Source of the DNA: Cordilura impudica
Lineage: Eukaryota > Arthropoda > Insecta > Diptera > Scathophagidae
Length of the DNA stretch: 64,000 nucleotides
Direction of reading: 5' to 3'
NCBI GenBank assembly: GCA_963682025.1
Contig: OY821522.1
Coordinates: forward strand, 30,360,701 to 30,424,700
The position numbers were made by a program, and so were the translations under genes. Under the pieces are notes generated by a model, which worked only from the letters and a program-made list of their open reading frames with translations, did no database searches and had not been told where the DNA came from. Positions 32,368 to 45,016 of the stretch are shown piece by piece. How positions within the stretch are numbered: position 1 is the stretch's first letter; every line of letters begins with the position of its first letter.

Positions 32368-35199
32368 AATTTTTTTTTTTATTTATTAACCACCACTCAG
32401 GGGATGCCCCCTACAGAAGTAGTGCATTGTGTTGATGTCAGGAAAATAGGTTATGGGAAGAAGGAAGAAGGCTAGTTCGACTGATAAACGAATTCTCTCT
32501 ATAATGCGTTGAGCGGTCAACTACACAATAAACTACAAACGGATGTGATCTACTAGAGAAGCGGGTAGAGCGAACCGAAACTCGGGCACTTGGAACAAGT
32601 TCGCTAATCTCAGAAGAACATTTCCCATGGTAGTATCTATAGAAAAGTGATACACAACCCACATTCCGACGATGCTCCAATGAGTCAATAGAATTGGATA
32701 CCCTACTGTCATTGATGAGCATCAACGCCCACCTTTGCACACGGTCCAGTAGTTCCAAAATATACTTTGAAGCTCCTGCCCATATATGGGAGTTGTATTC
32801 CATTTTCGGTCGGATGTAAGTGTAGATTTTAAGGAGGTCAGAGGGAGTGAAGTAATTTTTGCACCGTTTTAGAAAACCAAGACACTTGAATTCTTCTTTC
32901 GACACTTGAAAAACATGCTCGTTCCAACGAACATCACATTGAATTCTCATGCCTAGAACATCAAGAGTATCCGACTCCTCAATACCTATACCACCCATAT
33001 ATACAGATCACATTGTTGAATCCATGGCCCTATGGGTCAACATACAACATTGAGTCTTCAGCGCATTAAAATCAACCCTATTCGCTTTACCCCACTCGGA
33101 GATTGTTAACAGGTCTTGATTGAGTGTGTCATTCATTGTCCGCCTTTTGCCCCCCAACCTCCAAGAGGCTTGGCCTACAATTAAATAAATTAAATGCTGC
33201 TGTCATCTGTGAAAGAGTATATAGAGTTAAAAGTTTGACCAAGAAGGTCGTTCAGAAAGATAAGGAAAAGAGAAGGAGAAAGAACGAAACTTTGGGGTAC
33301 CCCTGAATTAAGCTGAAACTCATTGGATGAGACCCCATCAATAACAACACGTATTGTTTGATCTCTGAGAAAACTCGATATAAATCGAGAGAAGTCATTA
33401 CCGCCCCAAATGCAATAAGCTTTGATATCAGTGCACCGTGCCACACACCATCGAATGCCTTGGAAATATCTAGAGCAACCACTTTACTTTCGCCAAAATT
33501 GCGAATGGATCGACTCCAGCGCTCAGAAAGTAGAGCTAACAGGTCTCCCGTGGAACGATTTCTACGTAAGCCATACTGACGGTCATTAATACGTGAGATG
33601 GCCTCTAGGTAGTTCACAAGATGTAAATTGATCATGCTCTCCATCGCCTTTGAGAGGGCAGAGCAGATTGCAATTGGACGGTAATTTTCAGGGTTATTAG
33701 CCGCACCCTTTTTAGGGATTGGTTGGACATTAGCAACCTTCCATCAAGAGGGAAAGACTCCCGCACGGTACGAAAGGCTGAAAAGGTTGGCCAATGGACT
33801 GGCTAGCGTCGAAGAGCACTGTTTCTGCACCAGTGCTGGTGTACCTTCCGGTCTCGGAGACTTATTAATGTTGAGATCCGAAAGAACATTTTTAACTGCA
33901 CGTGCTCGGAAGAATATTTTAGGCATAGTACAGGATACTTTTTAGAGGTCGGGCAGTGGTTGATCGCTATCCGGCAAAAATGAATTTTTTGTAAAAAGTT
34001 CAGCTAAAAGGTTAGCCTTATCAACCGGGTCAGTGAATATTTGGTCATTCATTACAATAGTTGGGATTGCAGAACTAGCATTATTCTTTACTCTTTTAAC
34101 AAATGACCAAAAGCTCTTGCTGCCCCGAGGAGCAAAAAGAACTTTAGCACGAAGACGCTGATCGTGAAAAAACTTTTCGCGTCTTAGTCCTTTAGCACAT
34201 TCGTTTCTCGCCTGTTTGCGTAGCAGTTCAGTGACGGAATTTTTATTTTCACGCCAAAGTCTGAATGCTTCCTCTCTGAAATATGACTGCATCTCTGCAA
34301 GTCTTATTAAACCAAGATTTTTGATTAGGTGTAGCCGAAATGTACTTTGATGGAATGAAGAATCTCATACCAAGCACAATTATTTTTTCCACCATTATCG
34401 CTGCAGCGTCAATATTATTGTCCAGGACACAAGTTTTCCAGTTGAAATGCTTGAAGAAATCGTTGAGCTTGGCCCTACGAGCCTTTTCGTAAACAAAAAC
34501 TGAGCATTTCGTAGCTGGTGTTGAAACACTATGAAGCACAGTGTACGAAAAAGATGCAGAAATGGTGCAGTGATCCGAATTGCCGAGAGGTGCAAGAATT
34601 TCACTTCATACTTGTCAGGGTGTGAAGTTAGAAAAAGGTCGAGATTATTTTGGCTTTGCCCTTCAATTCATGGAATGTGCATTGGTTCATTCACTAGTTG
34701 TGCTAAGTGGTTATGCGCGGCGAAAAGCTCAACGTAACGGCCTTCGGGAGTTGTTTGACTCGAATGGTGAAGCCAAGAAGAGTTGTGAATATTGAAATCG
34801 CCGGCAACTACGATTTCGCTATTCGGGCAACTCTCTAATATTTAAGTTATAGATTCAGAAAGGGCATCGAAGCCATTAGCGGTATGCTCCCTTTCTATGT
34901 TTGGGCTTCTGTATGGCCCAAAGTGAGTTAAATTCTGCATCATTACAGTTCAGATGTTGCTGGAACAGGTACACAACATTGTCGCGAATGTACATTGCAA
35001 GGCCCCTATGAAAAGTAAAAAGGAATAGAAGGTGATAACCAGGTATGTGAAAATCCTGTGGATCAGCATCCTCACTCACCTGGGTCTCACATAAGGCGAA
35101 AACATCTGGCCGATGGAAGCGAGTGTAGGCATATACAGAGAAAAAATTCGTCCGCGGTCCACGTATGTTACAGAAGTCTATTCTGAATTTGCCTGACAT
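32368..35199 (-). pseudogene. Jockey/CR1-type non-LTR retrotransposon, unit II (to poly(A) end)
   Basis: The coding frame starts MSGKFRIDFCNIRGPRTNFF at 35199 with an APE-type endonuclease, then linker, then RT: NPENYRPIAI-type block, LDISKAFDGVWHGALISKL, SGVPQS, the catalytic box as YSFTDDSS (A to T beside DD), and the C-terminal region (MGGIGIEESDTLDVLGMRI, RPKMEYNSHIWAGA, LEHRRNVGCVSLFYRYYHG). Frames change near 34870, 34540, 33940, 33700, 33250 and 33000, and the element is dead. Its 3' end is an A-run (T-run on the plus strand) that abuts the integrase fragment of unit I. No ORF1 is visible upstream. Confidence 0.92.
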
Positions 35200-36177
35200 T
35201 ACAAAATTAATAAAAATATATGTAAGTCAATATTCCAAAAAGAAAACAATAGTACAAGTGACAAGTAATCGTTCTGCTGTTATTCGGATAGTTAGTCATC
35301 ACTAACATAATCAACAGCAAAACGAATACATCACCACTTGTACTATGTTAAAAAAAAAAAATTATGGGAGAGGAAATAAAAAAATACCAACAACAATGAC
35401 ACTTACATACAGAATCATAAAAGCCCTTTGTGTGGTTGAAGAATATAACAACAAGGCTTGACTGCTGTAAGTGAGTTGTTGGTTGTGTTGTAACTTGTGT
35501 TGGTGTTATGAAGCAGAGAAAAAGAAGTATTTAAAAAAAACTGCATGTTTTTGTTTTCGATGTAATAAGTTATATTGTATTTGTTATTGTTGGTTGTTTT
35601 TTTTTTCAATTTTTATTTTGTGGCTGATTTTTGTTTATTTCATATGAACTATTGTTATTGTTGTTTGATTATTATTGTTGGTTGCTTATTTCAATTTTTT
35701 TTTTATTTTTTGGCTGATTTATGCCTCTTTTATTGTTGGATGGTTTTGATTAGAATTATGTGATTTTGTTTTGTATTTTCTTTTTGTTTTATTTATTTGA
35801 ATGTGTTATTTTTTTATATATATATATATATATTGTTTAACGACACTGTAACACGACAAAAACAGAAAAAAAGAACGGCACAAAAAACTACATGTTAACA
35901 GCACGACGGACAGAACACTACTTTTTTAATTTCTAATTTAAATTCTTAGTTTTTTAATTTTTAGTTTCTATTTTTAGTTTAGTTTATGAAATATTTTTTA
36001 AATACTTTTATACTTTGAATTAATTTTGAATAAATATATAAAATTAGGGACGTGAAACAAAAATTCTTACAATTATTATTCCAAACAATATTAGAGAATA
36101 ACTTAAGGAAGTTGTATTTTTCTTTCAATATCATGTTTTTTATTACTGAATACTCATACACAAAGAATACAAATAAT
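35200..36177. other. Spacer of unit II, left part
   Basis: It is homologous to 28616-29575 and has no gene. It is interrupted by the Harbinger element, whose AAT target duplication occupies the last three bases and recurs at 41785-41787; the spacer then resumes. Confidence 0.8.
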
Positions 36178-36476
36178 AGCGGTTCTCACTCTTCGTAGAA
36201 AACAAAAAAAGAATCGGAGAAATGAAGAAAACGAAAAAAATTTTGACAGATACAACAACAAAATACATGGTAGCTCGTTTTTCTCGTTTTCTTGGTTTCT
36301 TCTTTTCTACATAGTAATTTTCTTCGACTTTATGCTTAAGTAAGTTGATGTTGAGAAAAAGAAAAACATTTCTTCAACTCAAACAGCTGATTTTTACCAC
36401 CTGCCGTAACTTCACACAAATAAACATTTGCTAATTAAATTAAACTTTTAATATTTGAAAGAAAATTAACAAAATA

Positions 36477-38460
36477 ATGAATATTAATGGAACAAAACAA
36501 AATAAAAAACAAAAAACTGGAGAAAAATCCAATAAACGATGGACAGACGGAGAAACAAAGCAAATTTTAGAGTTTTTGCAGGATCACCGTGATTTTGAGG
36601 TAAGTTGTATAATTTAATTATTTATTGTTTTTAACAATTGTTTTTTTATATTTTTAGAAACCTAAAGCACAAATTTTTTACAACAAATTTATAGAAACTG
36701 CAGAGGTGGACGCAACCTGGATTATGGTAAAGTGGAAGGTAAAACATTTGAGAAGTAACTACGTAAAGGCCGAAAACTGGAGAAACTCAACAGGAGCAGG
36801 ATTGCTAGAGTCCGACGAAGGCGTTAATAGCATAGAAGGTAAATAAGAGATACATTTACAAAATATGAATGCCTTACATAAAAAAGATGAACGTAAACTA
36901 GGGGTTGAAAGTGCACAAAAGGATGGCTTGTTTTTGGCTTGTTTTTGTCTCTGATCAAATTATAATACCCGCCAAAAGTGTCGGTCTCCTAAGGGTAACT
37001 TACATGCAAAATATCAGTCCGATCGGAGTTTATCTTCTGTCCCCACTTTTAGCCTCAAAATTGGAATTTTTAAAAAAAAAAACTTTTTAAAAAAAAAATA
37101 ATTAAAAGTTTTTTTATTAAAATTATAAGAAAATTATTTTTGTGTGATATTTGATCGTAAATACTTAAATAAGAAATTAAAAAATTTTTCGGTATCATTA
37201 ACCCGTTCAAACTTGATACCAAAATAATTGGATGATTTTTGGGGGGCTCTCAAAACACCTTTTTTCAAAATTTTAAAATTTTATTTTAAAAAAATTTAAA
37301 ATAAAAATTTTTTTATTCTGCATTCATTAAGAACACCTTGGAGAAGAAAAATGAAAATAAGGTGGATATCCGTCGGGCCACTTTTCGGGAATCGTTGGGT
37401 AAAGTTCAAGGAAATGTTGGTTTTATCAATAATTTGGCTTAATTAATTCGTATAAATTAAATTTTTGGTAAAATAAACGGTTGTTTGGTGTCGTGGCATT
37501 CTATTAGATATCTGTAAGTCTGTAATGAAATCTAACCGATCTAGGACGTCTTAAAACCACATTGGCTGTGGGTCAAAAATGACCCCCGCAGAAAATTTGA
37601 AGTTTAGAGCTTAAATTTTGTAATTATTAATTTTAATTATTTTTTTTTTTAAAGTTTTTTTTTAAAAAAATTCAAATTTTGAGGCTCAAAGTGGGGACAG
37701 CAGATAAACTACGATCGGACTGATCGAAAAATTTCGTAATATGTACAAAAATTTATTTTATTTATTTATTTATATTTTAGGTAAGCTTCGTAAAATGTGT
37801 CATTACTATGACGAACTACACGATGTGTTTGGAAAAAAATCTTCTGAGTTTTCATTTCCTACCTATGGCACCGCTACAGTATGCAATATGGATCTAAACA
37901 GTTCCCAGCTATCAACGGAAAATCCCTTAGGAAGTGATTATGAATATTGCGAGTATGAAGCTTTAGATAACTATCAGGAAACTTCAACCTTTAATTCTGA
38001 GCTTCTGTCAGTCGGAATTAATAAAGACTTTGTCGAAATTCCATCTTCAACACTAACACCAACGTTACAGACAACAAATTCACAAGTAACAGCACCATTG
38101 TCTCAAAGACCTTCAGTTGAGGAAAGCGAATCATCATCGAAAAATAAAGCTGTACAAGGATTTGCGGCAAAGATGAAAAAAATGGCTCCAAAAAATGCTA
38201 TTGACCAGCTTTCAGCTATACAAATTGAAAGAACCGGTTACTTAAAGCTAAAAATTGAATTTGACAAAGAAAAATTTGAAAAAGAGTTTGAGTTTAGTAA
38301 AAGGAAATTTGAAGAAGAAGTAGAACAGAAAAAGGAAGAAATGGTGTTGAAAAAACTTGAAATCGAAAAAGATGAAAGAATTAAAATATTAGAAATTGAA
38401 AAACAAGAGCGCATAGAAAAATTTGCCATCGAAATGAAATACAAATATACCAATTCCTAA
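36477..38460 (+). CDS. Harbinger Myb/SANT-like protein, three exons
   Basis: Exons at 36477-36599, 36658-36838 and 37781-38460 join in frame (phases 0 and 1) with GT-AG introns of 58 and 942 bp, giving about 327 residues. Residues about 17-100 form a Myb/SANT trihelix-like domain: KRWTDGETKQILEFLQDHR, then AQIFYNKFIE and MVKWKVKHLRSNYVKA, continuing to CHYYDELHDVFG. The middle is Ser/Thr-rich and acidic. The last about 70 residues are a long charged coiled coil (EKEFEFSKRKFEEEVEQKKE and following). In Harbinger systems this partner binds DNA and brings the nuclease to nucleus and termini. The frame looks intact. The exon model is mine and needs transcript support. Confidence 0.82.
37013..37724. 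repeat. Inverted-repeat element inside Myb-like gene intron 2
   Basis: Arms of about 65 bp: ATCAGTCCGATCGGAGTTTA, TCTTCTGTCCCCACTTTTAG and GCCTCAAAATTGG on the left, their complement on the right (CAAAGTGGGGACAGCAGATA, CGATCGGACTGAT). It explains why this intron is long. No ORF. Probably a MITE; the target duplication is not clear. Confidence 0.7.
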
Positions 38461-38501
38461 ACAATTTTTACCTTCATATCTTTTTAATGGCTTTTGGTAT
38501 A

Positions 38502-39054
38502 CAGTGCCGGTCATAAGCATTCACACAAAGCTATAGTAGACAAAAATTTTAAAAAACAAAATTCTAAATACCGAACCTTTTTTAATCAAACGAGTATTTT
38601 GTTAAAACGAGTTTTGTAGGGAATTTATTAAACTTTAATTTAAGCTTTAAATCGTCTAGATTGAGTTAATAATAAATGTGCTACGAGGGTCGAACTGGAA
38701 AATTATATTTTTTCTAAAACTTTTTTGAAAATTTTTAAAAAATATTTCTAAATTTTTTTTTATAAGTCCAAACATTTTACATTTAAGAAAATATTTACTA
38801 ATTTATATTCATATATCTACTACTTATTTTTTCATTTTTTTAATAACGTAAAAAAAACTTAACATTTTTTTAATGCTGAAGAAAAAATCCGAATTTTATG
38901 ACCTCCAATTCTTTTGACCACCAATTTTTTGTAAGCAAAGAAAAGATTTTATTGTTTATTAATTTAAGTACACCTAAGGTTCGGTATTTAAAATTTTGTT
39001 TTTTTTTAATTTTTGTCTACTATAGCTTTGTGTGAATGCTTATGACCGGCACTG
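38502..39054. mobile_element. Tc1/mariner-type MITE, 553 bp
   Basis: The terminal inverted repeats are about 75 bp (CAGTGCCGGTCATAAGCATT, then CACACAAAGCTATAGTAGAC, AAAAATTT...) and are flanked by TA on each side. TA duplication plus CAGTG-type ends fit the Tc1/mariner superfamily. It lies just past the Myb-like stop codon within the Harbinger element. No transposase. Confidence 0.85.
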
Positions 39055-39287
39055 TACATAAAAATTAAAAAGTACAACTTTACATACCAATTTTTTATTA
39101 TTAAATTTATATATATTAATATATATGTACATAATTTATAAATATAATTTTTTTATTATTAAATTTATATTTTACAAATATGAATTTAAACAATTTTTTA
39201 CAACTAAATCAAATTTAGCTTTTTTTATAAATTGTTTTTATAAAAGCTTAATTAATGTTTTTGCTTTTGAAAAGCATCTCTATGTAT

Positions 39288-40061
39288 ACACCATTTACAG
39301 ATGTAATTCAATAAAGGTCAATAGTAATTCGAAGATTCTACTTGTAATTCGAAGATTCTACTTGTTAATCAAAGATTTCATTTGTAATTCGTAAATTCTA
39401 CTTGTAATTCGAAAATTCCATTTGTAATTCGAAAATTCTATTTGAAATTCAAAGATTCTATTTGTATTTCGAAGATTCCATTTGTAATTCATAAAAATAC
39501 CAATTGTAATTCGAAAATGATCAATTGTAATTCGAAATAGATCAATAGTTATTCGAAATAGATCAATTGTAGTTCGAAAGAGATAAATTGTAATTCGTTA
39601 AAGATCAATTGTAATTCGAAATAGATTAATTGTAATTCAATTGATTAATTCATAAAAGATCTATTGTAATTGGAATAATGTCAACTGAATTTTAATTGAT
39701 CCTTTTCGAATTACATTTGGAATCTTTAAATTATAATTGATCATTTTTGAATTACAATTGATATTTTCCAAATTACAATTAATCTTTTACGAATTACACT
39801 TGATCTTTTTCGAATAACAATTGATCTTTTTTGAACTGCAATTGGTCTATTTCGAATTACAATTAATCTTTTTCGAATTAAAATTGGTATTTTTATGAAT
39901 TACAAATGGAATCTTCGAAATACAAATAGAATCTATGAATTACAAATAGAATTTTCGAATTACAAATGGAATTTTTGAGCTACAAGTAGAATCTTCGAAT
40001 TACAATTGGAATCTTCGAACTACAATTGATCTTTTCCGAATAAAATCTGGTAATGGTGTAG
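39288..40061. repeat. Foldback of TTCGAA-centred tandem repeats
   Basis: The left half is imperfect tandem units like GATTCTACTTGTAATTCGAA and ATAGATCAATTGTAATTCGAA; the right half carries the reverse complements (CAATTGATCTTTTACGAATTAC and GGAATCTTCGAA types). The outermost bases also pair (ACACCATTTACAGAT with ATCTGGTAATGGTGT). The switch point is near 39680. Resembles foldback elements whose long ends are built of short repeats. Confidence 0.8.
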
Positions 40062-40310
40062 TTAGAAATATGAAGTACAAATTTTACTTTTTAAAATCTA
40101 TATTTAAACAAAAAAATATTTTTAAAATGAATTACAAATAAATAAAATTTAACTTTTTTTATTTTATATAAAAAAATTGTTTTTATTATTATTAAACGAC
40201 TTTAGACCAACAATTTTAACCCATTCTGAGCGAACAGTATTAAACCTTTGAATATCGTTGCCATCTTTAAAAATTATTAAATGTAATTCGTTTACAAAAT
40301 AATATAAAAA

Positions 40311-41594
40311 TTAATCAAACATTAAGGAATTAATAGCCTGACGTTTGAATTCAAATTTTTGATTTGGTGGGTGAATTTCCTCCTCATCTTCCTCTTCATC
40401 GACTTCATTTTCTTCAAATGAATACTGAGTGTATTCTAATCCGCTTTCAGGTAACAAAATGTTATGTATTATACAGCAAAACATTATCCACTGACAACAA
40501 AACAAGTGGCTTTCTTTCGAATTAATACGCATTTTTAGATTTTTTAAGCTGTTGAACTTTTCTTTTAAATACCCAAAACAATGCTCAATTCGAACTCTGT
40601 ACGAGCTATGTTTTTTGTTGAAACGTTTTCTCTTTGCTGAATCCATTTGATTAGAATTGCTTCGATTCGGAGTAATAAGCGTTGTTGATAAACAATAAGC
40701 CGAGTCTCCAGCAATCCATTGGTGTGATGAAAAATATTTTTTTACTTTCTTTATATATTTCACAGCTTTTAAATATTTTTGAGTCATGCACACTTCCTTC
40801 ATGTCCAACTACGACATTTCGTATACGACACTGATAAACGCAAATCACTTGTGCTTTAATAGAATACTGCCGCGTTCGTGAAAAAAATTTTTGAGGATTA
40901 ACCACAGGCGCTTCAGCCAATGCAATTTCCGTTCCATCTACATAACCAACACAAAAAGGTAGCTCGTTATAAGTAGCTGCCACAATGGCCGACCTTTCTT
41001 CTTCATCCGGCCAGGAGATGTAGGTACCTTGTAGGTTCAGAAATGCTTTGAAAACTCGTTTTGTAATTATGTCAACAGTGCCACCATCACCAACTCCAAA
41101 GACTGCTGCGATTTTTTTTAACGATACACCTTCCCCTGAAGACCCAAGTCGGTAAAGAACTATGGCTAGTTGATAGTGAACAGGAAATTGCTCACATGAA
41201 TGGGGTTTGTTGAATTCTGGATCATCACATATCAATGAAACAAGTTTATCAAAATCATTCCGGCTTACTCGTAACATTTGAAGAAAACGATTGTCATCCA
41301 ATTTTGTTAAAATACCCAACGACCAGTGCATAGATTTTGGAACTGCATTATATACCCCTCGGCGACAGGATTCTACCAAAATAATGTCATCTATCACCTC
41401 ATCCATAATAATGTCAATCTCATCCTCTGTAGTGCTGTTGTCAGTCTCTGAAAATGTTTTGTTTTTTATATTTTTCCATATTTTACCCATTAACTATTCA
41501 AATTACCTTCTGAATTTGTCACAAAATCAATTTTATTAATAGCATTTTCTGCTAAAAATTGGATAATTTTAAGTTTTTCTGCAGTTTTAGGCAT
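40311..41594 (-). pseudogene. Harbinger DDE transposase (DDE_Tnp_4 type), one frameshift
   Basis: A likely first exon (41594-41507, starting MPKTAEKLKIIQFLAENAIN) joins through a 59-bp GT-AG intron (41506-41448) to ETDNSTTEDEID. The main frame has helix-turn-helix-like sequence (PVHYQLAIVLYRLGSSGEGV, KKIAAVFGVGDGGTVDIITK), first catalytic D in GYVDGTEIA, and second D in HEGSVHDSKIF. A one-base shift in an A-run near 40750 moves the rest into another frame: AGDSAYCLSTTLITP (third acidic site), RVRIEHCFGYLKEKF and an acidic C-terminus. Apart from this shift the nuclease is complete. Alternative exon 1 use of MGKIWKNIKN at 41490 is possible but shorter at the N-terminus. Confidence 0.88.
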
Positions 41595-41974
41595 TTTTTT
41601 TTTTTAATTAATATAAAAACTCACGGGAAGTTTATAAAATTTTTTGATATGTAAACAAAATCAGCTGATTGTGAAAATTTCCAAACTGCTTAAAAAGACG
41701 TTCACTCTTTGGGGGGAAAAATTGGTAGAAAGTTTTCTTGTAGGAAATTTCCTCAAAAGTTTTCTATTAAGGGTGAGAACCACTAATCTTTCTTAAATGA
41801 TTTTTAGCAAGCTTAGGAACAAAAAAATTTTATATTTAGCCTAATTTAAGTTTTTGTTGTAATTTGTCTATCCAAATTATAAAAGTTTCCTACAAAATCA
41901 ATTAAATTTACTAAAATTTAAACATATTTATATAATAATTTATTGAAATATTGAAAACTTACTGTATTCTTATA

Positions 41975-42629
41975 GGCCCTTATTATGAGTTGCATTCGAT
42001 CTTCGATCTTCGCTGGCTATCGAACATCGACTATCGAATGTCAAATTCGTATTATGAGCTGGCAACACAGTCGAAAATTTCGTTGTACAACGAAGTTTCA
42101 ATCGAACACAATTTTGCTTTCGATGCTGGATGGCAGTTTGTAAAACTTATTGAAAATATAAGTTGTATATTATGTTAATTTCATAAGATTGATCTGCATT
42201 GTGTGCATTGCCACAGCAGTTCATCTGTAGTAGACAGCAATTCCATAAACGCCTCCTTGCAGTCGAGAATTTGCTATAAATCTGTAAACAAATTGTACCC
42301 TTGTTAAAACCTCGCATACTTACGTAGTGGAATCCATTTACAAAATGTTGCAAGCATCTCTCATGACGAAGCATTCATTTTCATCAGACGATCATAGAAC
42401 CATAATTCCATGTTAATAATAATTATTTTTTTTCTTTAATAAATTTGTAAATTAACAATGTTTATTTATAGTGCCAGCTCATAAATGTGTACTATTGTGA
42501 ATAATCAAATTTAGTAAAATTCACAATAGCGCTATCTTATCGAATGTGCGCCATAATACCAAATGAAAATTCGTTTGATCAGTTAATTCCACCACAATCG
42601 AAAATCGAAAGTTGCTCATAATAGGCACC
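41975..42629. mobile_element. MITE, 655 bp, in unit II spacer
   Basis: It is missing from the same place in unit I (near 29770). Inverted ends are GGCCCTTATTATGAG and, read inward, GGTGCCTATTATGAG; both continue with CGAT/TTCGA-rich sequence. ATA flanks both sides, so a 3-bp duplication is likely. Short ORFs inside are not conserved. Confidence 0.75.
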
Positions 42630-43434
42630 ATAGAATTTTTTTCATATTAACAAAATTTATATGAAGTTCTTTTGTATAATTTTTCTTTACACATATGAAA
42701 ATAAATCCATTTAGTTGCGATTATTTCGATAATTTTTTATGAAAAATGAAAAACCGAATTTTTAATACAAAAAAACCGAATTTTGAAAAAAATCTTACCT
42801 TTGGTTATTTATAATTTTTTTTATAAGAATTAATGAAATATTTTGTTTACAAAATGAATTTTGTATGAAATCATTTACATTTCCAAAAATTGTTGAAACA
42901 AAACAGAAATATTTGAGTAAAAAGTGCTACTGATGTAATTGATTTTTTTTAATCATTTGAGAAAATATTCGTTTTGCACGGCAAAGTACAATTTTTACAA
43001 TATTAAAAAAACATCAATGAAAAACAATCACAACCAAAACTGTATGAAAACTGTATAAAAAACAGTGTCATCTACATATATGTTACGAAAATTTTTTTTA
43101 AAGGGTTTCTAAACATGAGTAATAATAATAACAGTAAGTGGGCGATTCAAATAGTATGAAAACTGTCAAATTGCTTGAAAACTGCATTTATGTTTCTGAG
43201 CATGAATATTACTAGCCAGAGGGCGATTCAAAACTGTGTGAAAACTGTATAAAAAGGTTTGTGAGTCTACTAACAAAAAAGCGACCGCAGCGCCATCTGA
43301 GCCACCACTAGCTGTGACAAATGGAAACTCAACGACACATCTATTTACAGGTAAAAAGTGGTCTAGAACCGGTATAAACATACTACTTACTATCAAATGA
43401 ATAACATAACTTTAAAATCGGTAACCATTAAGAA

Positions 43435-44320
43435 ATGATTTTTGGCAGCCTTCTCAAAATATGGTCCACAGTGCATCGGTTTATTCAAAAGGGTATTTTA
43501 GATACACGGCAGATCGACTTAGTGGAAATGACACAATATGCAAAATCGAATAAAGGTTATAAATATATGATGACAGTAATTGATGTGTTTTCAAAATACG
43601 CTTATGCCTTATCCGTAAAAACCAAATCGGGTATTGATATTACAAATGCATTCAAAAAGATTATCAAGTTAAACAAAAATAAATGTTCAAAAAATCTTCG
43701 TACTGATCAAGGAAAAGAATTTTTTTATAAAAATTTTAAAAACTTAATGAATGACTACACATTAACCATTATCATACATATTCAAATGTTAAAGCATCTA
43801 TAGTTGAAAGATTTAACAGAACATTAAAAAATAAAATGAGGATGAAATTCAGTCTTCAAGGAAATTATAATTGGTTACATATTTTAGAAAAATTATTAAA
43901 ATAATATAATTCTTCATATAATCGACGTATTAAAATGGCGCCGAAATTAGTTACAAAGAAAAATGAAAAGGATTTGTTAAATTCCGTATACAATAATTTG
44001 AAAACTTGTAAGAATTGAAAATATAAATTAAATGATTTTGTTCGAATAGGAAAAAATAAAAATATTTTTGAAAAAGATTATACACCAAATCGGTCATCGG
44101 AAGTATTTAAAATTAATAAAGCTTTTATAACAAGTCCCGTAACTTATCAGCTGGAAGATCTTAATAAAAATATAATTAAAGGAGGATTTTACGAAGAAGA
44201 ATTGATGAAAACTAAAACTCCACATATATAATTGATTGAAAAAATATTAAAGAGAAGTGGAAACAAACTCTTTGTAAAATGGTTGGGTTTCGGTAAGGCA
44301 CTCAAAAATTTCAAAAAGTG
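43435..44320 (+). pseudogene. Polinton/Maverick-type integrase, unit II
   Basis: It is collinear with the unit I copy. D in RQIDLVEM, YMMTVIDVFSKYAYAL and D in LRTDQGKEFF are readable, then a frame change near 43750, then E in the IVERFNRT block, an in-frame stop near 43902 (TAA where unit I has a codon for Asp), and the chromodomain-like end (NKLFVKWLG). The substitutions differ from those in unit I, so both copies decayed separately after duplication. Confidence 0.78.
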
Positions 44321-44469
44321 ACTTTGAACGTTTAACGCGATCTTGATATTCCGGATGGCGAACATTATACAAATTTTCTTTTTGGCCACATTGCACCAAA
44401 AGTAGCTCAACTACTGTTCTGTTTCACATATATAACAATTTTACAAACAAATTTAAATAATTTTAAACA

Positions 44470-45016
44470 ATACAAAAACGTAAAATTAATTCGACATGCG
44501 TCAATATTCAACTTAAATCAAATGTAAACAGAGAAACTGTATTGTCAATTAAACAGTTTCCATCATTATTAAGGGATTGCAATTTTTTTCAATACAAATA
44601 AAACACAACTGCAAACGAAACTTTTATAATATGAAATTATTAGAGAAAAAGTATATTTTACAAAAGTACCTTCTTTTAAAAAGATATAGATATAGATTTT
44701 AAACAATTTTTATATTTTGTATTTAGTTATAATTCAAAACCTTTCGATAGAAAACAGTTTTCGTAAAAGTAAAACTTTTCGTTTGTTTTCTACAGTGAAA
44801 AAGTTGACAACACTTAGAATATAATCAGTTTTGACACATTTGGGCAATTCACAACGGGTATTGTATCGTTATATCTGTCGTATCGTGTATTACTTTACAA
44901 TACTGTAAAAACGTTGTTGGCAATTTACACTAAAAAATCTGATACAACGATACAACTTCATTTGCTATGTTTACGAAATATTGTATCGTGTATCACAAAA
45001 GAAAAAGAAAAAAAAA
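44470..45016. other. AT-rich stretch with TTGTATCG motifs
   Basis: No gene. ATTGTATCG or its complement appears at least four times between about 44875 and 44990, and CGTAAAAGTAAAACTTTTCG at 44764-44783 is nearly palindromic. It may be the remnant of a small element. Confidence 0.4.

Larger units (their letters stand above)
36178..41784. mobile_element. PIF/Harbinger transposon with both genes, 5.6 kb
   Basis: The terminal inverted repeats are AGCGGTTCTCACTCTT and AGTGGTTCTCACCCTT (the right one read inward). AAT flanks both sides (36175-36177 and 41785-41787), and the unit I spacer shows the uninterrupted CAAATAATGTTAAATGAT. It carries two convergent genes: a Myb/SANT-like DNA-binding protein on the plus strand and a DDE nuclease on the minus strand, the standard two-protein Harbinger system. 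Three non-coding repeats (an intronic inverted repeat, a mariner-type MITE and a TTCGAA-rich foldback) have accumulated inside it. Confidence 0.95.

Noticed and set aside
31322..44320. A complete Polinton between the two integrase fragments
   Set aside because: No polymerase, ATPase, protease or capsid genes are seen; the integrase copies are in direct, not bounding, positions and belong to duplicated units.
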